Below, in pieces: positions 53,855-64,000 of a stretch of DNA of 64,000 nucleotides (the stretch's first letter is position 1; every line of letters starts with the position of its first letter). The translations under genes were made by a program, and so were the position numbers. Source of the stretch: Bremia lactucae (taxonomy: Eukaryota > Oomycota > Peronosporomycetes > Peronosporales > Peronosporaceae); NCBI RefSeq assembly GCF_004359215.1, contig NC_090615.1:170329-234328 (forward strand). The letters are read 5' to 3'. The notes under the pieces are model-generated. The model saw nothing but the letters and a program-made list of their open reading frames with translations, was not told where the DNA came from and searched no databases.

Positions 53855-53938
53855 AAATCAGGGCTCGAGCAGAGACCCTGGATTTGAAGCAAGGCAAGCG
53901 GTGCTTCAAATCCAGGGTCTCTGCTTGAGCCCTGATTT
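53855..53938. repeat. Long hairpin (segment copy 2)
   Basis: Identical to 45733-45816: 37-bp arms 53855-53891 and 53902-53938, 10-base loop. Confidence 0.9.
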
Positions 53939-54218
53939 TGGCACGTGGCGGCTTAAATATTTCTTGAGCCGGATCCATACGACCCAAAAACTAATTCGTT
54001 GTGAAGTCGAGGGGTTGATTCAAAGTAAAATCAATAGATTAATAGAAGTGATGTCTAGTTGCGTCGATATTACCAAATTGGGTAACATTCGGACTATTAA
54101 GTCAAAATTAATCAAGCTAATAATTTTATACTTTTTCATTTATTTCCTCCTATAGGAAATAGTATTTAATATCCTCTTATAAAAATGATATTTATGTAAA
54201 GGTACACCTTCGTTACAC
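53939..54218 (-). repeat. Inverted LTR remnant (segment copy 2)
   Basis: Duplicate of 45817-46096. Confidence 0.55.
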
Positions 54219-54528
54219 AAAGGTCCTTATGGCTCGTAAATTCTATCACCAATCGTCACGATAGATACGTAGCGTAAAACAAAGAGTAGGAAAGATTTAC
54301 TTTGTAAGCTTTCCACGTGCAAAGGTAAAATTTCATAAATTTAGGTTACGATAATATTAATAGACACTCAAGTTTTTTCTGTAAAAAACACACTACATTT
54401 GTGCTTGTGCTAAGTAGTTCCTCACGTGGTAATGACAATTGTTAGAAATATGTCATATGCATATCAATGCACATAGAACAAGTGTGAGATTCGAGGTTCT
54501 CTTTCATATTTGATCGTTCTTTTGTAAC
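54219..54528 (+). promoter_or_regulatory. Upstream region of dynactin p50 gene, copy 2
   Basis: Identical by eye to 46097-46406; contains the presumed promoter, no element assigned. Confidence 0.35.
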
Positions 54529-56108
54529 ATGGCTACATCAAAATACGACACACTTTTGGTCGAACTAATTTCAACCAGCATGGACTATTCAACTGAAAAA
54601 GAGGGAATCAAGCGGAGGAAGGTCATGAGTACCGAGGTCTTTGAGACGCCCGAGTTGGAGGCGACGTTTCAGCCGTACACCCTGGCTCATGGACCATTCC
54701 TTGGACCTCACGGAAGTTCTGCTGCTGGTCCTGAAGCCGACAGCGGCTTTCATGACAAGGCATGGCTACTATTCACACTTAATCATGTACCGATTGTGTT
54801 TCAAAGGTGTATTTGTGCATGTAATAGAGCTCTATGGAACTAGACAAGCAAGAGCTGCCAGTCGCACAAGCCTTTGAAGCCTTTATGGGCAAAATTTACA
54901 GTGCGTACCGGTGTCTTTCCTTATTAAAGGAGACATTTTAACTTAAATGCTCATCGTTTCGATCGATTTTAGAGCCAAATTTGCCGAAACAGACTGAATA
55001 CGAGTCCTCATCTAGCCAAAGCAGCCAAAGATCAATCTTGGAGTCCCCACTCGCTCGTTTTACGCGGCTTTCGATCGAAATGAAAGAGCTCGAGACGGAT
55101 CTGACCTTACTAGCGACGGATGCCGAGCATAAGAAGCAAAGATTGATGGTCGACGCAGGTCAAGAGGCTGAATTGACCGAAGTGATGCAGGGCCTGCACA
55201 CTTTACAGCTCAATTTGTCGGCACTGGAGCAAAATAAAGCGTTTCAGCCGTTCCTAGGTACTCAAACACGCAACGCCGATACAGCGGTGGCTTTGCAAAA
55301 GGATTTAACTGCCAAGTTTTTTAAACAAATTGACGTGCTCAAGCGTCGGCAAGAAGGAATAAAGGCTGATCGTTTGTCGGACAATGCTTCAATTATCTAT
55401 GAAATATATAGCAATGGCGAACTTAATGCCGTTGATCAAGACGCCAAGACGCGTGTCGCGACACTAGAAGCGCGTATTTCGACGCTCGAGAGAGCGATTG
55501 GCAGTTTTCAGGGCCAAGAGCTGCGTTTGGATGGATTAAACGCTCTCAGTGAGGCTTCTAGCGCCAACTTGACGTCCAGTGTCACGGAGCTGGAGCAGCG
55601 TGTGGCTTTAATGAGTCAGAAGAATCTCGATGCTGTCAAGACACGTACGACGGCGCTAATTCATGAGTTTACACTATTAAGCAAACTCAAGCAATCGCCA
55701 AGTGTACAGGGTGCCTTAAACTCACAAGCTGACCGCGAACAGATTCAAAAGATTTACGATCAGCTCAGTAGCCTCGATGCCGTTGCAGCGTCCGTGCCTA
55801 CGATTGTCGACCGTCTTGTGACGCTTAAAACGGTTCATGACGAGGCCCTTGACGTCACAACGCGCGTGGACAAGCTCGAGCAAACGCAAGGATCAATTCA
55901 TGAGTTGCTGAGCTCAGATAATGTCTTGCTTGCTAATGTAAGTGACGCTGACTTGTCACGATTGATAGTGGCATTGATTGACTCGTATATTTGTCTTGCT
56001 TTATTGAATTAGATGGAGGCTAGTTTAGCTGAAAACGTCCAGATCTTTCAGTCTAATATCCAACAACTGGATGAGCGCATGGCAAAGCTACTTTTTTCTT
56101 CGTCCTAA
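54529..56108 (+). CDS. DCTN2: Dynactin subunit 2 (dynamitin/p50), copy 2
   Basis: Duplicate of 46407-47986 at an offset of 8122 bp with the same exon layout: introns 54901-54972 and 55938-56012, stop 56106-56108. All splice borders are conserved. Amino-acid differences to copy 1 are few: the serine-rich start of the main exon (SSQSS against SNRSS), R for W in KR-QEG, E for V in ALS-AS, G for A in TQ-SIH. More differences fall in introns than in exons, which fits two functional alleles or paralogues. As in copy 1, the 5' exon junction near 54720-54827 is unresolved. Confidence 0.85.
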
Positions 56109-57531
56109 CTCGGTGCAAGATGGATGTTTTGGTTGGATGAAGAAGCAGCTACGGCAAATCAAAATGACCTTTGTATCATGCGCTTACTTATTGTATGCTT
56201 TTACCTTGAATTCTATAGATGCAGAGGTGAACATGTGCTCGTTGTACTCTCGTGTTCTCTACCCATTCCGTCCTTTTTGCGTCGTATGCGGGTCTGTCGT
56301 AATTGATAAAGATACTTTAGTTGATTGTTCAGAAGTTACCTTGAGGAACGCAAGAAATTGTCTTTCTAAATTATTAGCATCAAACTCAAACTTTATTCCT
56401 TGAAAAGGTGCCTTAAACACAGTGCTACTGGCCAGGATATCACCTTTCAATGTATAAGGAAAATTTAACACACTTTTGCGAATCCATATACTCGTTAACA
56501 CTTAAACTGCTACAACATCACCACGTTCAACTTTTGAATGAGGGAAAATTGCATCGCAAAACGACAGTATTTGCTTGTCACGGTTTTAACATCAAGCGTT
56601 CGGTCTTACATATAAATTCTGATTGCATGATCATCAGGCTAAAAAACACCAAGAAGCCTCAATTCTCGTATCAGACGTTATTCATGCTGATTAGGAACAA
56701 TATTCATAACATAATTGATTCGATCTAAGAAAAAAGTTTGGTCAACTACCAAAAATGAAATATACCACATTACATGGAAGATAGTGGCTCCATAAGAAAT
56801 AGAATTTAAAAGGCATAACTCTTGTCAGCTGTTGCGGACAAAGTCTTGGCAACTAATATCGTCCAAGCGATTGTGCGAAGTTGATGTGCACACATCTTTG
56901 TTATATTTCGAAGCATAAATTAGCTTAATAGTCGGTTGCTGCTAATAAGTACTCGAATGGGATTATTCGGATTACCTTTCAAATATAAAAAGTGTATGTA
57001 AATGTGAAGGGGTAAGCGTTGAGCAAGTAATCAGCATTAAGAAAAGCAAGTAAATACCAATTTCTTTCTGCCTTCTAATTAACTCATAAAATGTCAATGC
57101 AAGTATTTTTACTGAGTGAAATATTCGTGGCGTTATATTGGGCTTATTCTAAAGATATTTTTATGAAACATTAATGCTTTCTAGATATCATGGCTTTTGA
57201 TGTCTTAAGTCATATATTGTAAATTACTATAATGCGCAGAAGCGTCAATATCGACAGACAATCCTTCCTGCAACAGATACTGACTTAGTGATGCCCATAT
57301 CTTTTCATAGAGCCGGACTTAACTTTTATCAAAAGAATTTATTTACAATTATTACCTTATTAGGATCATAAGGCGCATGAACAATACCAGAAAAAGCTCT
57401 GGGACCTTAAGTCGGCAAAATTCGCCGAGGGATTGTACTGCTATAATGACTGAAGGTGTGGCGCTGTCGCTTTCTATCGACGCACTCTTCTTCATTTAAA
57501 CTTGTGAACAATAATTTGAGAAAATACGAGC
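56109..57531. other. 3' flank of dynactin gene, copy 2
   Basis: Counterpart of 47987-49501 with indels; copy 1 carries an extra segment of about 45 bp near 48490-48535. Holds the minus-strand ORF below. Similarity to copy 1 ends at 57531. Confidence 0.5.
56259..56582 (-). pseudogene. Unidentified minus-strand ORF, copy 2
   Basis: Counterpart of 48137-48460: SIWIRKSVLNFPYTLKGDIL, FKAPFQGIKFEFDANNLERQ, and upstream in the same frame FPHSKVERGDVVAV before a TAA. The hydrophobic pattern is kept between copies while charged positions vary. Confidence 0.45.
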
Positions 57532-57896
57532 CTTTAAGGTCGTTTTCTTATGTGGAATCCTTTGACGATACCGCGCAAGCAAATTGACTAGAAAGTTCAA
57601 TCGCCAGTGAAATTTTGTTCGAGCTTCGCCGGACAAAACATGTGCATACATACCTAATTTAAAGCTTATAGTGAACGGCAAAAATCCCCAAAGAGTCGGA
57701 GAAACGCTGCAGCCAGATGTTGTAACCTTTAAGCGCAGACACCACAACTACCGCGCTACTGGATGCAGATCATATAATGGTTTCGAATCCCTTTTGATCT
57801 CGCTCAAGCAAATGAATGGCTCCACATCATTGGCAAAAGCTTCCTCCCCCTTAACCCCACTTTACAATTCTATTGGCGACCAGTACCAGCCATAAC
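57532..57896. other. Spacer upstream of the RxLR candidate
   Basis: Single-copy in this window. The minus strand at about 57700-57775 has a weak tRNA-like A-box pattern (TAGCGCGGTAG) and the plus strand a GGTTTCGAATCC B-box-like stretch; neither folds as a tRNA. Confidence 0.35.
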
Positions 57897-58220
57897 ATGC
57901 GTCTTCGTGGTAGCTTCGTTACATTGGTCGCAATCATCGCGGTTTTCTACCAAGGTGAAGGTATGGATTTCCAAGCGGCTTCCGCCACGTTCAAGCATGT
58001 ACGGTCTCCTATACAGAAACCCCCAAACTTCGAAATGGAGAGTGTACCAAGCGCCCAGATGACTCGATCTCTAAGGGTTGACGAAAATCGCAATGGAGGG
58101 CAGCTCGTAAGTGATGCGAAAACGATCATGACTAAGGTCAAGTTTCCAAAGAAGGCATTTGAAAACCTAACGATGAAGATTAAGCATAATCCACTTTATC
58201 CAGCCAAACATATTAATTAA
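57897..58220 (+). CDS. Candidate RxLR effector
   Basis: 107 aa. Signal peptide MRLRGSFVTLVAIIAVFYQG, cleavage around residue 20-23. An RSLR motif at residues 57-60 (QMTRSLRVDEN) is followed by acidic residues, the spacing usual for oomycete RxLR effectors, though no EER box is present. The C-terminal half is lysine rich (TKVKFPKKAFENLTMKIKHN), short, with no clear WY-fold tryptophans. The start is set at the ATG giving the signal peptide; the frame is open eight codons upstream. By family knowledge such proteins are secreted by haustoria-forming oomycetes and act inside plant cells; the specific target is unknown. The location in repeat-rich, gene-poor DNA is typical. Confidence 0.68.
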   Translation: MRLRGSFVTLVAIIAVFYQGEGMDFQAASATFKHVRSPIQKPPNFEMESVPSAQMTRSLRVDENRNGGQLVSDAKTIMTKVKFPKKAFENLTMKIKHNPLYPAKHIN

Positions 58221-58402
58221 TTAGATGGTAAATTTGAAATCAGGCAAAGTGGCTCCTCAGCGCTAATTTGAAATAATCTACTATACTTTGCGATGCCTCG
58301 GTTGATAGCGCTTTACCACGTCCATCATTGATTTAACTTGTACGCTTTTACTTAGTGACGATGTTTATTCCATCTTTTTTGATAAATTATGAAAGGTTAT
58401 GA
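58221..58402. other. Spacer
   Basis: No feature recognised between the RxLR candidate and the small pseudogene. Confidence 0.4.
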
Positions 58403-58642
58403 GTATGCCGAGGAATAATTATCGGAGGTTTTACTGAGGCCAAATGTTCGAGCCTCGTGGAAGAAATCACCTTTGTTGAAACTACTGCTAACGATAAAGA
58501 AGCGTTCGATACAATTATGAGCGATACCTTAAATATCACGTAAACAAAAATTGTGCAATCGGCCACGAAGTATTGCGATTTGATTGTCAGCACGAATTTC
58601 CATAAAGTCGAGTATGTAACCTTCTTTACTGCGCTAGGTTAA
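58403..58642 (+). pseudogene. Small pseudogene with one in-frame stop, unidentified
   Basis: 80-codon frame with a single TAA at 58541: IIIGGFTEAKCSSLVEEITF and NDKEAFDTIMSDTLNIT before it, TKIVQSATKYCDLIVSTNFH after it, ending FFTALG-stop. It has no start codon of its own. The GG near the start and the order of segments faintly recall cystatin-like inhibitors, which oomycetes secrete, but the QxVxG loop is not intact, so this is only a suggestion. Confidence 0.4.
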
Positions 58643-59004
58643 TTTGAAAGCTTTTAGAAAATATAATTGCGATTTGGACGTTAAGCACATGTATCATTAC
58701 CTTTTCATGCGATCAGAAGTTTGTTGCTTAAACGAAGTTTCGGGGGTTGACACTGCATCACCCTGAAGGAAAGTGCGTCCTCAAGATTAGGGAAGTTCAC
58801 GGTTCTCGCACACTTTGCTTAAAGTTCTATATCTCCCATTATTCCGTAATCATTTTTTTCTTCAAAATCTTGATAATGCTCGCTTGTGTTAAGGCTGATG
58901 TGAGGTGAAACTTTGCTCTGGTCCATTCTGCAATCCCTGCTTGAGACACTGAAGGGTTATTTGCGTTGTAATCACAGATTTGAAGGCGGTGCTCGTCGGT
59001 AAAA
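58643..59004. other. Gene-free spacer
   Basis: No ORF or repeat recognised. Confidence 0.4.
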
Positions 59005-59250
59005 TGTAATGGTACTTTTCGGTTGGTGAACCGTTGTTGTGGTACATTTACTTTACGGGTATAGTACCCTTTATTTTATTTAGAGTAGTTGAACACTAAA
59101 ATTCCATATATTTTGGGTGACATCCTTGATCTAGGATACACTAAGCTTGTATGACTCGCTGAATTTTTTTTTTTTAGTTTTATAGAACAAAGTGACTCTT
59201 TGAGTCTTTAAGTCTTCCTCTGGCTTAAGGAGCAAGGTAGCTCCGTTACA
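59005..59250 (+). repeat. Solo LTR, family 3, internally deleted
   Basis: 246 bp: starts TGTAATGGTAC, passes GTTGTTGTGGTACATTTACTT, ends GTAGCTCCGTTACA. Flanks TAAAA / TAAAC agree at four of five bases. Contains a T11 run. Confidence 0.8.
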
Positions 59251-60111
59251 TAAACGGGGGGACAATTGATGTCTTAGGTGTAAGATACAATTTTTCGACA
59301 GTTTTAAAACAAAGAGACTGTATATAGATGGAGGTGAAAGTCAAAAGCAAGAAAACTCCAATTGTTTTTGATTTTCGCAATCTCAACAATTTACTCACCA
59401 AAAAAAAATAATGAAACAATTATATTCGCCCAAAAATCAGACGCGGGAATTATATTGGCTGGAACGACGGGTGCTTCTCCAAAAATTTATTAATAAATAA
59501 GAGTAAAAGCCATTAGACACCTCCAATAACTTATAACCTCTATTAATTTTTATAATATCGTTTTACCGGAGCTATAACTTAGCAGATATTTTACTATACG
59601 TCGAAGTCGTCGCAGCTGCCAGGAATGATAGTAACGGCGTCCGCATCCATGTGTATCTATCGGTCACATGTTTAGTATTCATTTCTTCCATTTTGAAATG
59701 GACAGAAAAGCACCTAATTCCAAGATTCTTGTGGTGTTTCTCTTGCTAGTTTGCAACCGTCCCATTAGTCATTGCATCGTCGGTTTATTTCTCGTCATCA
59801 TTTAGACATTCATTTAGCCCCACCAAAATTATCAGCTCCTCCAATCGTGGTGCTGCTACAATTTTCGTCATTAAGTCATCAGGTGAGGCGAGACTAATGC
59901 GCCTCTTTTTACGTGCGAGCTCACGCATTTGATTCACACGTCAACATGTTTCGACTTTGCAGACGAACTATCTCCTCCTAGGTATCTTAATGCCGGATTG
60001 TAATTCACATATAAATTCATAAGTTCTTCGCATTTCACCCAGTCCCATTAAGGAATCCACGTACTCCAAGCATTTGCATAACCACGACCGACGCTGCCGT
60101 AAATTCAATCC
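59251..60111. other. AT-rich gene-free region
   Basis: No gene seen. The right part may hold the outer end of the copia relic that starts at 60112, but no LTR pair was found. Confidence 0.4.
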
Positions 60112-61640
60112 TCATGGTGGATAATGAAAACCGCCTTGCTTTTTCGCCATCCACGACACCGGCATTTCATCGACAGTAATCCAGCCGCCGGTCATTGACT
60201 TTCTATCAGTCCGGTCCGCGGCGAAATCAGCATCGCTGTATTCAACGATTTTATTACCAGCACGTCCCGAAAATTCTCCTTTCATCTTCAAACGCATTGA
60301 TTTCGTTAACTGTAAATATCTTGCAATTCTCTGAGCAAGTTTGAAGTCGCCTAAAGTTGTTAAAATGGGGTTATCTGGACACTCTGTGCACTGCATACGA
60401 TACGTCCGGCCAGCTGCATTAAAGTTCACCATGTATTGGTTACCCAGCCAGTCCCTAGGAGTCATCGAGCCTTTTAAATCGGAGCAAATTCAAACAAATT
60501 GGTGAGTGATCTCCCGAGTCTTTCAGAGACTGGCGATTCTTCGACTGCTTTCCTTGGGCGTATGTCAGACAGCATCGATGTGCGCGATTGGTCAATTCAA
60601 TTCCTGAATCAGAGTCCTTAGCCAATCGTTCGATGGCGTCGTAACTTAAGTGCCCGAGTCTCGTATGAAAGCTGACAAGGGATCCTTTTGAGCGATAATT
60701 GGCAAGTCTTGTGCGCTTTTCTCGTCACCGCCAATAGCCGCCATTATTACGTTGCACACTAGAATTATTCATCCGCAATTTCGCGTGAACTGTGAGCAAA
60801 TTTCTCATCAGATCGACATCAAAAATGACGTGCTTCTCGTCAGTGCAAGCTGGGTTCCACGCCTCGCGAGTGTTATCCCTTTTGGTCCAAAGCTCCAGAT
60901 GAAAGTAGATTATGCTCCAAACTATGAGCGTAGCAGACATCAATGATCGTCACAACTCGGCGTTGTCCCATCGTGGTCAATATGAAAGTCACACTAACCC
61001 TTTTAGTTATTTTAAGGTGTACCCATCCGGCTGTACACATGTACCACTAACATCTTCACATTCATCAAGCCAGTCCTTATTGACAACCAAATCTCTACTG
61101 CTGCCATTGTCTAGAATGCATATGTCCGTAGATTCGTCCACCATATCCGAAATAGTGAGTCATGACGCTCGCTAGTGTCTGCGTTCGGGCAAATTGCGGC
61201 AATATGCCTCAATTTTCCACAATGAAAGCATCTTCTTCGTTATATAAAAGGACGATTTTGGATAGGCCCATCAATATCCTTTCCAGGGCTGTTTGTTCGT
61301 CTCTAAACCCAAACGCGATACGGTCGACCCTCTTAAACGTGAGCAAAGCTCTACCGTCCAACCCGATTGTTTGTCGCTCCTGACTCCCACGACTGAGCAA
61401 ACTGTGGGGGCTCTTCTGCTTGCTGTAGATAGTCCGGTCTTCTATGATCAACCTTGGTCATCAGGACTACTCACATCTGTTGTGCCGCATACTGTCCTGA
61501 AACAGCATTTAAGTACAGATGTTCAATCCACGATTTTCTTGGATCTTTAGGACGCGTGAAAAGATCTATCGCCTGAGCTGGCGTTATATTTTTTAGAGCT
61601 TGTAGCATACGTTCCATGGCGTACTGAAGCGTGGCATTCT
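60112..61640 (-). pseudogene. Ty1/copia relic with internal deletion
   Basis: Minus strand, order right to left: zinc knuckle with FHCGKLRHIAAICP (about 61200-61250), protease ILDNGSSRDLVVNKDWLDE (about 61060-61130), GAG-pre-integrase LGHLSYDAIERLAKD and CLTYAQGKQSKN (60500-60660), then directly RNase H: LADFKLAQRIARYLQLTKS-like, EYSDADFAADRTDRKSMTGG in 60112-60465. Integrase core and most of RT are deleted, joining pre-integrase to RNase H. Numerous stops. Confidence 0.82.
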
Positions 61641-61666
61641 GGCTCCATCAAAGGTCAATTTGATTG

Positions 61667-62139
61667 TTAAATTAATTTCTGGCCATACCATCCAGATAAT
61701 GACCCAGCAAATTTACCGTTACATATTCCGTCCAGAAGTATCCACGCGCTGAGTGTGCCCGACATGTGGAGCTTGCTACCTAGCAGCTCGAGCACATGTC
61801 GCCAAAACCCAGACGAAAAAGTGGATCCCGGTCCGATACTATGGACTCGGGAATCTCGTGTAGTCGGCAAACATGATCCAGGAACAAGAGAGCTGCCTCC
61901 TTGCATGGGATTGATGTTTTACATGGTACTATTTGCTCCATTTTGCTCAGTCTGTCTACAAAGACGACGAGCCCCGTCCAATCCGTATGATCGGGCGGCA
62001 TGCCAAACATGAAAGCCCGACTTACTGACTTCCAACAATCGGTTGGAATCGGTAGCGGCTTCAGTGGCACTGATGGACGGTGCAGGCTTAATGCGCTGAC
62101 ACTGTTTGCATGAGCAAATATAGTTGGCCACCCATCTAT
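61667..62139 (-). pseudogene. Gypsy integrase, core part
   Basis: Resumes the zinc domain after the NUMT (YRWVANYICSCKQCQRIKP), frameshifts, then LPIPTDCWKSVSRAFMFGMP (first Asp lost: SRAF for SMDF), VVFVDRLSKMEQIV, SIVSDRDPLFR (second Asp present), and LLGSKLHMSGTL, after which the reading is lost before the catalytic Glu. Confidence 0.83.
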
Positions 62140-62548
62140 ATAGTACCATAAATACTATCCGAAATGGAGAAAGTTCTTTCAACATATTCATAAGCCTGTA
62201 TTAAGGTAAAAAAAGAGATAGCGAAATTGTAATAATTAAACTTAGAATAGCATTTCCCCTATCACCGAAAACTATTGAATGGTGTGCCCATGTAATAGTT
62301 GCCCCTGATGATAATAAAATTATTGTATTTAATAAAGGAATTCCCCAAGCATTAATAGTTTTTATACCTAAAGGGGGCTATAGGGATCCAATATCAGGTG
62401 TTGGTGCCAAAGATGAATGGAAAAAGGCCCAAAAAAAACTTATAAAAAATAATAACTCACTAAAAATAAATAAAAGCATACCGTTTCTCACACCAAGTTG
62501 TACTTGTTTAGTATGTTGACCTTCATAAACCGCTTCTCTAACGATATC
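62140..62548 (-). other. cox3: Nuclear mitochondrial insertion (NUMT): cox3 fragment
   Basis: About 409 bp, strikingly AT-rich, reading on the minus strand as cytochrome c oxidase subunit III in one frame: [53 protein letters not shown], a stop where Trp is expected (TAG at 62378-62380), [39 protein letters not shown], then QAYEYVERTFSISDSIYGT. Removing it restores the gypsy zinc domain: EFWWPHL joins YRWVANYICSCKQC. Normal cox3 is about 260 aa, so roughly the middle half is present. It is not a working gene here. Border positions are uncertain by a few bases because of TATA microhomology. Confidence 0.93.
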
Positions 62549-63193
62549 TAGGTGTGGCCACCAAAATTCTTCTGACACTCGTAAGAATGAATTTTTACGG
62601 CCCAGATGCCGACTAGATGGCGCATCATGGAGCTCGTGAAGGATCATCAGCTTAAGATCTGTGTTATGAGGCACGTAGATTCTCAAGGGATCACAAGGTG
62701 ACAGCTGGTGCCATAATAGGCCATCGGAGTAGCTAAAGCGATTTAGTCTAGCTTTCAGGTGCGACGGAAGGGAAACCTTTCGTCCACCAAAGCAATCCAA
62801 AAGCAGGCGACAGTGGTTGTCCTGACTGCAGCTCTCTTTAATCTCAGAGGCCAATGAGCTCGCCACGTGATATGCCTTCATGGCTGCCAATGTTAACGGC
62901 CGAAATTGTGCTTTAGCACTAGACACACTATCCTGGTGTCTAACCTCGAAATCTGGTCTGCGCGATAAAGCGTCAGCCAAGACATTCGATGTACCCGGCT
63001 TATAGTCAACTTTGAAATTAAATTCAGAGAAGAATGTGAGCCATCTTGCCATTCCAGGCGAGAGGTGCGGTGAGTTTATTGCGGTCCGCAGTGATGCGTG
63101 ATCCGTATAAGCCATAACTGGTTCGGTGCCCAATAGGTGCACTCGAATGTTGACAAAAGCATACTTTATTGAGAGTAGCTCTTTGTCATGCAC
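62549..63193 (-). pseudogene. Gypsy RNase H end and integrase zinc domain
   Basis: From [17 protein letters not shown] through [19 protein letters not shown] and [18 protein letters not shown] (RNase H), then [20 protein letters not shown] and EEFWWPHL (integrase HH motif region). It reads directly into the mitochondrial insert, giving an artificial fusion ORF 62378-63193. Confidence 0.88.
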
Positions 63194-63397
63194 AGAATAG
63201 TTCAGTGCCGCGGCTTTTTAAAAGCCGGGACTGATAAGAGATGACACGGTCAACGTCGTAGTCATCCTTCCACATGAGCACGCTGCCGATTGCAAAATTA
63301 CTTGCATCGCAGACGACGCTAAAAAGCTTATCCACGTCTGGCAATACCAAGACCGGTGCCTCCACAAGAGACTGCTTCACTGATGTTAACGCATCTT
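63186..63397 (-). pseudogene. Gypsy RNase H N-terminal part
   Basis: LVEAPVLVLPDVDKLFSVVCDASNFAIGSVL, with the RNase H first Asp in VCDASN, frameshifted on both sides relative to RT and to the following part. Confidence 0.85.
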
Positions 63398-64000
63398 CTA
63401 GTTCTTATAGTTAAACCCATTCTGTGGCCTTATAAGGAGATCAGATAATGATTTAGTTTGCTTAGCATAATTCTTGCTATACTTATGCAAGTAATTAGCG
63501 AGCCCTAGGAATTGGCGCAAATCCTTCACATGCCGTTGGATTGGCCGTTCCTTTACTAATTTTACCTTGTCTGGGTCTGCTCGTACACCATGTGTACCAA
63601 CGATGCAGCCCAGTACAGGTATCTCAGGGACCCCTATGACGCACTTTTGCAAGTTGACGTACAATTGGGCGTCCTTTAAAGTCTGCAACACAGCGTCTAA
63701 ATGACGCTTGTGCGACTCTATTGCGCTCAGCCCGTCCTCGGCCCTACTATGCACGAATACATCGTCAAAGTAATGAGGCGCGTAGGCACGGTGCTGACGC
63801 ATCACGTGAGCCACCACTCGGTTGAATGTCGCTGGTGCGTTTTTCAAACCTTGGGGCATCACAAGCCACTCCCAAAGCATACCGCTTGGGGTGCTTACTG
63901 CCGTTTTGGCTACATCGGACTCTCTCATGAGTACCTGATAGTAGCCATCCTTCAAATCCAACGCGGAAAAGATAGTTGACTTTCCCATGGAGTTCAACAA
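63398..64000 (-). pseudogene. Gypsy reverse transcriptase, partial at window edge
   Basis: 200 codons: FSALDLKDGYYQVLMRESDV (first Asp), MPQGLKNAPATFNRVV, PHYFDDVFVHSRAED (catalytic YFDD intact), then DLRQFLGLANYLHKYSKNYA. Ends in a frameshift before RNase H. The upstream part lies beyond the window. Confidence 0.9.

Larger units (their letters stand above)
61667..64000 (-). mobile_element. Minus-strand gypsy element interrupted by mitochondrial DNA
   Basis: RT (63398-64000, continuing off the window), RNase H (62930-63380), integrase zinc domain (62549-62930), a NUMT (62140-62548), integrase core (61667-62139). Related to, but distinct from, the family-3 elements. Truncated on the left next to the copia relic. 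Confidence 0.88.

Noticed and set aside
57690..57830. tRNA gene or tRNA-derived SINE suggested by TAGCGCGGTAG (minus) and GGTTTCGAATCC (plus)
   Set aside because: The two box-like motifs are on opposite strands, the T-stem does not pair and no acceptor stem or anticodon arm could be built.
62378..63193. A 271-aa single gene with a membrane-like C-terminus
   Set aside because: It is an artificial fusion of gypsy RNase H/integrase with a mitochondrial cox3 insert; the junction is visible at [12 protein letters not shown].
1..64000. CRISPR arrays, operons or prophage
   Set aside because: The repeats are LTRs and minisatellites; introns, solo LTRs and eukaryotic gene content rule out a prokaryotic reading.

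Overview
The window reads as nuclear DNA of a plant-pathogenic oomycete (Phytophthora or downy-mildew type). Three observations point there: dense and heavily nested Ty3/gypsy and Ty1/copia LTR retrotransposons, an intron-containing dynactin p50 gene, and short isolated secreted-protein ORFs starting MRLR, one with an RSLR motif placed as in RxLR effectors. I see no bacterial features, rRNA, convincing tRNA or CRISPR. The organism assignment is inference.

Layout. (1) 1-8761: two chromodomain Ty3/gypsy elements on the minus strand sharing one LTR (LTR-internal-LTR-internal); the left copy runs off the window. Gag-Pol is one frame broken by two in-frame stops. (2) 8762-13091: decayed sequence including a minus-strand copia relic. 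(3) 13092-22640: a nest. An old minus-strand gypsy element was split by a copia element (16774-22264, target duplication CCACA), whose integrase was split by a solo LTR (19159-19611, target duplication ATTTG); two more LTRs of that family lie in or beside the gypsy relic. (4) 23-29 kb: minus-strand gypsy relics and solo LTRs, plus a decayed plus-strand ORF. (5) 29382-37371: a plus-strand gypsy element bounded by the target duplication GACTT. (6) 37.4-40.1 kb: solo LTRs and a small secreted-protein ORF. (7) 40104-57531: an approximately 8.1-kb segment present twice in tandem, each copy holding a decayed gypsy element, a rearranged LTR, a 37-bp-stem hairpin and a dynactin subunit 2 gene. The join between copies is the only ambiguous base in the window (N at 49502), so the duplication may be an assembly join of two alleles. 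(8) 57.5-59.3 kb: a candidate RxLR effector, a small pseudogene and a solo LTR. (9) 60.1-64 kb: a copia relic abutting a minus-strand gypsy element whose integrase is interrupted by about 0.4 kb of mitochondrial cox3 (a NUMT).

The only likely functional host genes are dynactin p50 (two copies or two alleles) and the secreted-protein candidates; the rest is transposon sequence in various states of decay. Coordinates of relics are approximate unless supported by LTR ends and target duplications.
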